64,000 bases of DNA from JBOFLO01 sp051657905. GTDB taxonomy: Bacteria > Patescibacteriota > Gracilibacteria > UBA1369. The notes below the pieces were generated by a model. That model had not been told where the DNA came from. It ran no database searches and saw nothing but the letters and a program-made list of their open reading frames with translations. The translations under genes and the position numbers were made by a program. The first letter of the stretch is position 1, and each line of letters starts with the position of its first letter. Location: contig JBOFLO010000041.1 of the NCBI GenBank assembly GCA_051657905.1, positions 1 to 64,000 on the forward strand. Reading direction: 5' to 3'. Shown piece by piece: positions 60,001 through 64,000 of this stretch.

Positions 60001-61830
60001 CTCACAGTTGAAAATATTTTGGATTTAGCTTGGGGCGACATGTCTCCAAGTGCAGTTATGAGTGTTCCGGGCGCAGTAGAAAATGACAGTGATGATCAAG
60101 TCCCAGAAAATGTTAACACTCAACCAGTTGCTCCAATCACTTTCCGTTTCAATAGTACTCAGGCAGTAGCTTGGGAATTAGACTTTGGCGATGGCATTAC
60201 CGAATCCGGCGAATTTTCAAACGGACAAGGTGAAGCAATTCACAATTATGAACAAACCGGTAAATTCAAAGCAAAATTAACTGTTTATGATGCCGACGAT
60301 ATTATGAATGAAATCTCCCGTAACGTTTACATCGGTGATGGCGACACTCCAGTTGCCGTAATCACTGTAAAAGTTAATGGCGCAGAAGTTACCCCAGGAC
60401 AAACTCTCGACAACGAAGGAGTTCCTTTTGGTCCGGATAATGTAGTTGTCGTGAGCCGAAAAGATTTAATTACTTTAGAAGCAGCCAATTCAGTAAACAC
60501 TGATGGCACCGGCCGCCAATTGCGTTATTTATGGAATGTAAATAATAATGAAAAACAGGGGACTACTTCTTCTATCAATCATCAATTCCGTGATCTTTCC
60601 GGAGCCAATGAGTATTTTGATGCTAAATTAACAGTTACTAATCAAAGAAATGTAGCTCAAAGAGGCGATGACACCGTAAGCTTCCTAGTAATTGGTGAAG
60701 CTCCAACTCTCCGTTCCATCACTGCCGTTCCAAGCGGTTCTACTTCCACAACTCCTGTGACAGTTAGATTAAACGCTATCGGTGCGGAAGATCCAGATGG
60801 ACAAGTTACTCAATATAAATGGTGGTACTCTCCAGTTGATGGACCGGATCAAAACGAACGTCTAGGTTTACAAATCACCACCACTCCTCAAGCCACTATT
60901 AATATCGGAACTCGTGGGGAAGAAGGTGAAAAACGTTCTTATCGTTTCGGTACTGAAATTACCGACAGCGACAACATTAGCGTTTCCACCGACAGCCAAG
61001 TTCCCGAAAGACTTTTACAAATTGCCGCTCCAACCATTGAAGTAACTAATGGTCCAAATAAAGCTCCAGTAGCTAAATTCACAGTGGATAAAACTAGTGT
61101 ATTTGTAAATGATCCTGTTAATTTTGTTTCCAGCTCAACCGATCCTGATCAAGGTGGTTCAATTAAAAATTACGAATGGGATTTCGGTGATGGAACTAGA
61201 GATATCGGTAGCAATAAATCCAATGTTTCCCATACTTATACTCAGGCTAATGTAGACGGTTTCAAGGTCAGATTACGCGTAACTGACAATTCAGACAGCG
61301 TTTCTACTTCCGATACATTATTAGTTTACGTTGATGCCATCGCTCAGCCTCCAGTTGCCGCGTTCACAAATGAACAAGTGGGAACAACCAAACAAGTTAA
61401 ATTCACTAATCAATCCACCGCTGACTCTCCAGCAGGTGCTGAACTAGTCAGATATTCTTGGGATTTCGATGTTAGCCGTGACTCTAACGGCGATGGAATT
61501 CGTGACAATGATATTGATTCTGGTGAACCAAACCCAACCTACACCTACGCCGAATACGGAATTTTCCGCGCCCGTTTAACAGTTGAAGATAATCAGGGAC
61601 AACAAAAATTTGTCACCAATTTCATCAATTTAAAACCAGCACAAGCTCCTGCTACCGTTGCTAGCAATATTGATGGATCGCCTGAAGCTTCTGATACTCC
61701 AATTAAATCCATGGGTGCCAATATTTTTGAAGCCTCCAACTCCGTGGACTTGACTTTACTTATTTTCAGCGTTGCCGCATACTTCACCGTGTATTTAGTG
61801 GCACATCAAAAAAGAAAAACTAACAGATAA
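57043..61830 (+). CDS. Giant surface protein: pilin-like unit + many PKD repeats + C-terminal anchor
   Basis: 1595 residues. Signal segment (ILMLLAALTLSLAFQALPL), then one VirB2-like unit at ~110-170 (FILAVTNFALGFLGLLAVLIIIYGG...KKAITFAAIGLIIVMGSFAI). Residues ~200-450 are helical with cysteines. From ~470 to 1545 there are about nine PKD/Ig-like domains, seen as degenerate to canonical WDFGDG cores (IKWDLNGDG, FSWEVNPPN, WELDFGDG, YLWNVNNN, YEWDFGDGT, YSWDFDVSRDSNGDG). It ends with a membrane helix LLIFSVAAYFTVYLV and KRK. Most would lie outside the cell as a rod. Confidence 0.85.
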   Translation: MTSTNHKKALSKPIFAILMLLAALTLSLAFQALPLTKAQESTTGQDILTGLGCDDDNNDGLDFADCLDGGSNNGTVISFTDFQGDLAAPSTEGYASGLTQQTDLRSFILAVTNFALGFLGLLAVLIIIYGGVMTVASAGDADKASIGKKAITFAAIGLIIVMGSFAIVNTILQAPGGDSQGSGNGGVNNQTTIRGVSGRQTFNFLAAEIEDILEKLYNSYQFHLQIKQQMENIAGNITSRISQQTALGASTCQVPFSNCINNISALAYNQINLLNNFIGSPNANIDTVSGLTALRDELTQQTQDGINEILAYTEENDCNTNNEFLEINPCTVTNMSKIRSDLQAYGQDLSDKILSNTTATLISKSYIADLFSMQNRLARVYQNLGGVASSNIAQNSFKNLIPAVITLNPGQIYNPTSDTAGSFGKEKTAAEKYLKPSYQLSSLDQVSLRDTFNSLREIFDILKNIKFVDTIITADTVQGNAPLIVNFSTVGSTDPSGRTITNQQIKWDLNGDGIFASQQGAFSGNDEDGGYLNCTERTEATSSCIFTRPGTYRVTVKIDPVDGLNPATGLNFNQEIAPGISYVDIRVNPPATKINLYPELNGVNPPLYIIRYNNQGFIEEERSNLYVTLNEAKAGIVFNATGTRASDGSTPILNDSQAKIRWNFGIQSENNDVFEIPSDNSLRKTQVFPQNGSYLVRFEVTDKNGVIDRKVFTVIVSDLAPRITNPLKASKIGEEVTFDGSNSTSDGNPIIFDWTVEKLNNQFASKINSLWELLGQTAHAQITLDQNNSASIGSIELPVNIGVLANKRTEDNQNYRCSNEDADDELKCTFKRAGQYRVSLKLVKENDPTSTSFTEITNIQISSNPPSAGFNLIKLNESAPAVYKLDASQLSFDADDQGTENMEFSWEVNPPNCVVIGFADQTSTPELIAESISSSSAQTPCSSLKEFSSGSVSPVVKFSQKGDYTVNLQVRSTDEKESVSTVVEKNLTVENILDLAWGDMSPSAVMSVPGAVENDSDDQVPENVNTQPVAPITFRFNSTQAVAWELDFGDGITESGEFSNGQGEAIHNYEQTGKFKAKLTVYDADDIMNEISRNVYIGDGDTPVAVITVKVNGAEVTPGQTLDNEGVPFGPDNVVVVSRKDLITLEAANSVNTDGTGRQLRYLWNVNNNEKQGTTSSINHQFRDLSGANEYFDAKLTVTNQRNVAQRGDDTVSFLVIGEAPTLRSITAVPSGSTSTTPVTVRLNAIGAEDPDGQVTQYKWWYSPVDGPDQNERLGLQITTTPQATINIGTRGEEGEKRSYRFGTEITDSDNISVSTDSQVPERLLQIAAPTIEVTNGPNKAPVAKFTVDKTSVFVNDPVNFVSSSTDPDQGGSIKNYEWDFGDGTRDIGSNKSNVSHTYTQANVDGFKVRLRVTDNSDSVSTSDTLLVYVDAIAQPPVAAFTNEQVGTTKQVKFTNQSTADSPAGAELVRYSWDFDVSRDSNGDGIRDNDIDSGEPNPTYTYAEYGIFRARLTVEDNQGQQKFVTNFINLKPAQAPATVASNIDGSPEASDTPIKSMGANIFEASNSVDLTLLIFSVAAYFTVYLVAHQKRKTNR

Positions 61831-61841
61831 AAAGAAAATTT

Positions 61842-64000
61842 ATGCAAAATTTACCCGACAATTCTTCACAGAATCCAAACCCGCAACCAGCTGCGCAGCC
61901 AACTCCCGCACCAGTTCAACCTGCCGCTCAGCCTGCCCCCGTTTTCAAATCCCAAGTAGCTAATTTTCAAGTTCCACCTCAACAGCAGCCTGCTCAGCCA
62001 GCCCCAGCCCCTACAGCTGCTCCTGCTCAGCCAGTTAATCAACCGGCCCCAGTTCAACAGCCAGCTCCTCAAGTAGCTCAACCTGCTGCTCAACCCCAAC
62101 CGGTACAAATGAATCAACAATTCAATCCAAATCAAAACCGCAATTTCGCCGGACAACCTCAGTACGCGAGCGGCCAACCAATGCAACAAAACAATTTCCG
62201 TCCAGGCTTCAGACCAAATGGTCCTCAAGGTCCGAATCAACTTCGTCCTAATGGTCCAAAAGGCCCAAGTCCCAAAGCGGTAATTTTCGGTTGTTTAGGA
62301 TTTTTCATTTTCTCAGTAATTCTATTCGTCATCTTTGTAATCGCTTTCGTTTCTCAAAACTCTCCACAAGGTAATGCCATGGCCAGAGCGCTTGGTGTTA
62401 ATGCCGCCGAATTTACTAATTCTTTGATTCTATTAACCAATTTGGTTTTCGGTATCGTGGTAATAGTCAGTTTATTAGTGGGAATTTTCAGTATTTTTAA
62501 AGTAATTTCCACTCCAAAAACAGATCGCGAAAACCGCGGCAAAGCAGTTCGTCAAACTATTATCTCGGTGATTTTCTTCATCGTTATGTTAATGACTTGG
62601 GTTGGCGTGTATATTTTCTTAAGTGGTAAACAGGTGGATTTGCCAAGAGAAACTCAATCCGCTGAAATCGTCACCGACCCGGCTAATACTTTACAACAAA
62701 CAGCTCCATTCCAAGTTCGTTTCGACGGAACTCAACTTCCTTATGACGAAAACCTTTATGAAATCATTTTCTACGAATGGGATTTCGGCGATGGCGAAAC
62801 TTCAACCAGTTCCTCTGTTACTCACACTTTTACCTCCACCGGCCGTTTCGATGTTAAATTAAAAGTTACCGCCAGAAATCGTCAAACCAATGAAGAAGTT
62901 TCTCAAGAATTTACTAAATTAGTCACAATTTCCGGAATCGCTTTAGTAGCTGATTTCACTGCCACTCCAGAACGTGGACCAGCTCCTCTTACCGTCAGCT
63001 TCGACGCCAGCGAATCTTCTTCCCCAGCCGGCCAAATCACCAGTTACGCCTGGGATTTCCGCGGTTTAAATAATTTCCGTGATGCTGAAGGAGTTCAAGC
63101 TACCTACACTTTCGACCGTGAAGGCGAATACGAAGTTGCCCTTCGCGTAACCGATAATACTGGCCAAGACCCAGCAATTTTAGAAAAAACAATTGTGGTT
63201 CAGGGCGACACATCTCCAGTTGCAGTAATTAATATTCCAACTGAAGACGGCAAATATTATATCAACAAACAATATACTTTCTTAGGTGAAGCCTCAACCT
63301 CACCAAATGGAAATATTGATAGATATGAATGGGATTTCGGCGACGATTCACCAAAAGCTAACACTAGAACAGCCACTCACACTTATACGGAAAATGGACT
63401 TTATGAAGTAATTCTAAAAGTAACCGATGAAACAGGTAAAGTAGGGGAGTCAGCCTTAAAAATTACCCTAGGAACAGCAGAAATGGCCCCAAATGCAGTT
63501 TTGGAAACAGTGCCAGCCTTGGCTTCTCCTGAAGACAAATCTTTAATTGGAATTGTTCCATTTGAAGTTTCTTTCTCCGGGGCAGAGTCTGTTGATCCAG
63601 ATAATAATATCGTTGAATACAAATGGGATTTTGATGGCGATGGAACTGTCGATACAGCAGGGGAACAAGTTAAATATGTTTATAGAACCGCCGGAATTTT
63701 CAATGCTAAATTAATTGTAACCGATTCCGCCGGCAATGAATCCAGCACTATTTTAGTGGTAGATGTGAAATCACAAGGTCTGATCGCTCGTGTTCAGGCT
63801 GATGTAGTAGAAGGAACAGCTCCGTTAACAGTAGTCTTTGATGCCTCCGGGTCAAGTTATCCAGATGGCCCAATCACCAGTTACACTTGGGATTTCGGTG
63901 ATGGTTCAGCTAAAAGAATTGATGCTTCCAAAGTAACCTATCGTTATGACAGCATCGGTACTTTCACCGCCAAAGTAACTGCCACAGCATCTGATGGCAA
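61842..64000 (+). CDS. PKD-repeat membrane protein with pilin-like unit, 3' truncated
   Basis: The frame is open from ATG 61842 to the window end (719 codons). The N-terminal ~145 residues are rich in Pro, Gln and Ala (QPAPAPTAAPAQPVNQPAP), then three membrane helices: AVIFGCLGFFIFSVILFVIF, LILLTNLVFGIVVIVSLLVGIF and TIISVIFFIVMLMTWVGVYI. The last two with the KTDRENRGKAVRQ loop resemble the VirB2-type units of the preceding genes. From ~280 on there are at least five PKD domains (YEWDFGDG, YAWDFRG, YEWDFGDDS, YKWDFDGDG, YTWDFGDG). The gene starts 12 nt after the previous stop, so it is in the same operon. Confidence 0.87.
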   Translation, partial: MQNLPDNSSQNPNPQPAAQPTPAPVQPAAQPAPVFKSQVANFQVPPQQQPAQPAPAPTAAPAQPVNQPAPVQQPAPQVAQPAAQPQPVQMNQQFNPNQNRNFAGQPQYASGQPMQQNNFRPGFRPNGPQGPNQLRPNGPKGPSPKAVIFGCLGFFIFSVILFVIFVIAFVSQNSPQGNAMARALGVNAAEFTNSLILLTNLVFGIVVIVSLLVGIFSIFKVISTPKTDRENRGKAVRQTIISVIFFIVMLMTWVGVYIFLSGKQVDLPRETQSAEIVTDPANTLQQTAPFQVRFDGTQLPYDENLYEIIFYEWDFGDGETSTSSSVTHTFTSTGRFDVKLKVTARNRQTNEEVSQEFTKLVTISGIALVADFTATPERGPAPLTVSFDASESSSPAGQITSYAWDFRGLNNFRDAEGVQATYTFDREGEYEVALRVTDNTGQDPAILEKTIVVQGDTSPVAVINIPTEDGKYYINKQYTFLGEASTSPNGNIDRYEWDFGDDSPKANTRTATHTYTENGLYEVILKVTDETGKVGESALKITLGTAEMAPNAVLETVPALASPEDKSLIGIVPFEVSFSGAESVDPDNNIVEYKWDFDGDGTVDTAGEQVKYVYRTAGIFNAKLIVTDSAGNESSTILVVDVKSQGLIARVQADVVEGTAPLTVVFDASGSSYPDGPITSYTWDFGDGSAKRIDASKVTYRYDSIGTFTAKVTATASDG

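Noticed and set aside
1..64000. Alternative genetic code (UGA as glycine, as in some Gracilibacteria)
   Set aside because: Long genes have no internal UGA, at least two genes end in UGA, and the only Trp tRNA is CCA.
1..64000. CRISPR array, prophage or insertion sequence
   Set aside because: No regularly spaced direct repeats, transposase, integrase or phage structural genes were seen on either strand.

Overview
The window reads as one contiguous, AT-rich bacterial chromosome segment using the standard genetic code. UGA ends at least two genes (positions 23532-23534 and 34682-34684), long ORFs have no internal UGA, and the single tRNA-Trp has anticodon CCA. The gene set suggests a Candidate Phyla Radiation (Patescibacteria) member, perhaps near Peregrinibacteria. 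The grounds are a minimal SUF operon, several SLH-domain surface proteins, tandem TrbC/VirB2-type pilin membrane proteins fused or adjacent to PKD-repeat giants, few recognisable metabolic pathways and almost no Shine-Dalgarno sequences. This placement is an inference from gene content; no rRNA is present.

Layout. 1-2.4 kb: end of a leucyl aminopeptidase, a structured inverted repeat, thioredoxin reductase, 2-Cys peroxiredoxin and a rhodanese. 2.4-9.3 kb: minus-strand SUF Fe-S operon in transcription order sufC-sufB-sufD-Memo-like-sufS-sufU-sufT, then a NYN ribonuclease. 9.4-16.6 kb: putative peptidase, nitroreductase, topoisomerase I, frameshifted oligoendopeptidase F, DoxX. 16.6-28 kb: SLH proteins, lipoproteins, GH15 glycosidase, YjjX-type NTPase, EF-P, small membrane proteins, a GGDEF protein and an S-layer-anchored esterase. 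28-35.3 kb: accessory region with a SEC-C protein, rifampin ADP-ribosyltransferase, SRPBCC and DUF1801 proteins, a Schlafen/AlbA-type protein, a membrane-anchored HerA-like ATPase and a type II restriction-modification pair of ApaLI type, ending beside a CAU tRNA. 35.6-41.5 kb: lipoprotein, HD protein, pyrophosphatase, several hypotheticals, GFA-type protein, tRNA-Trp and rpsT. 41.6-44.4 kb: a probable major S-layer protein (five FlgD-like Ig repeats plus three SLH) behind a strong promoter and a leader of about 190 nt. 44.5-51.3 kb: flavodoxin-like protein, YtxH protein, two unknowns, the dut-tmk-folD cluster and a DUF1385 protein. 51.3-54.7 kb: secE-nusG, then rplK and rplA interleaved with two membrane-protein genes. 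54.8-64 kb: two triple-repeat pilin-like proteins, then two very large pilin-like/PKD proteins, the last running off the window.

How the genes fit together. The SUF operon is a self-contained Fe-S assembly line (SufBCD scaffold, SufS/SufU sulfur supply, SufT targeting) with an unusual Memo-like member. TrxB, peroxiredoxin, rhodanese and nitroreductase form a redox group. SLH proteins, the esterase, PKD giants and pilin-like proteins build the cell surface. The restriction-modification/HerA/AlbA block is the defence-like accessory region. The pilin/PKD cluster at 54.8-64 kb is the best candidate for an undescribed system, because membrane units of VirB2/TrbC type occur there as tandem triplets and as fusions to long extracellular PKD rods.

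A recurring promoter form, TTGnnn, 16-17 nt, then TGnTATAAT, precedes many genes, usually 20-35 nt before an A-rich leader and the start codon.
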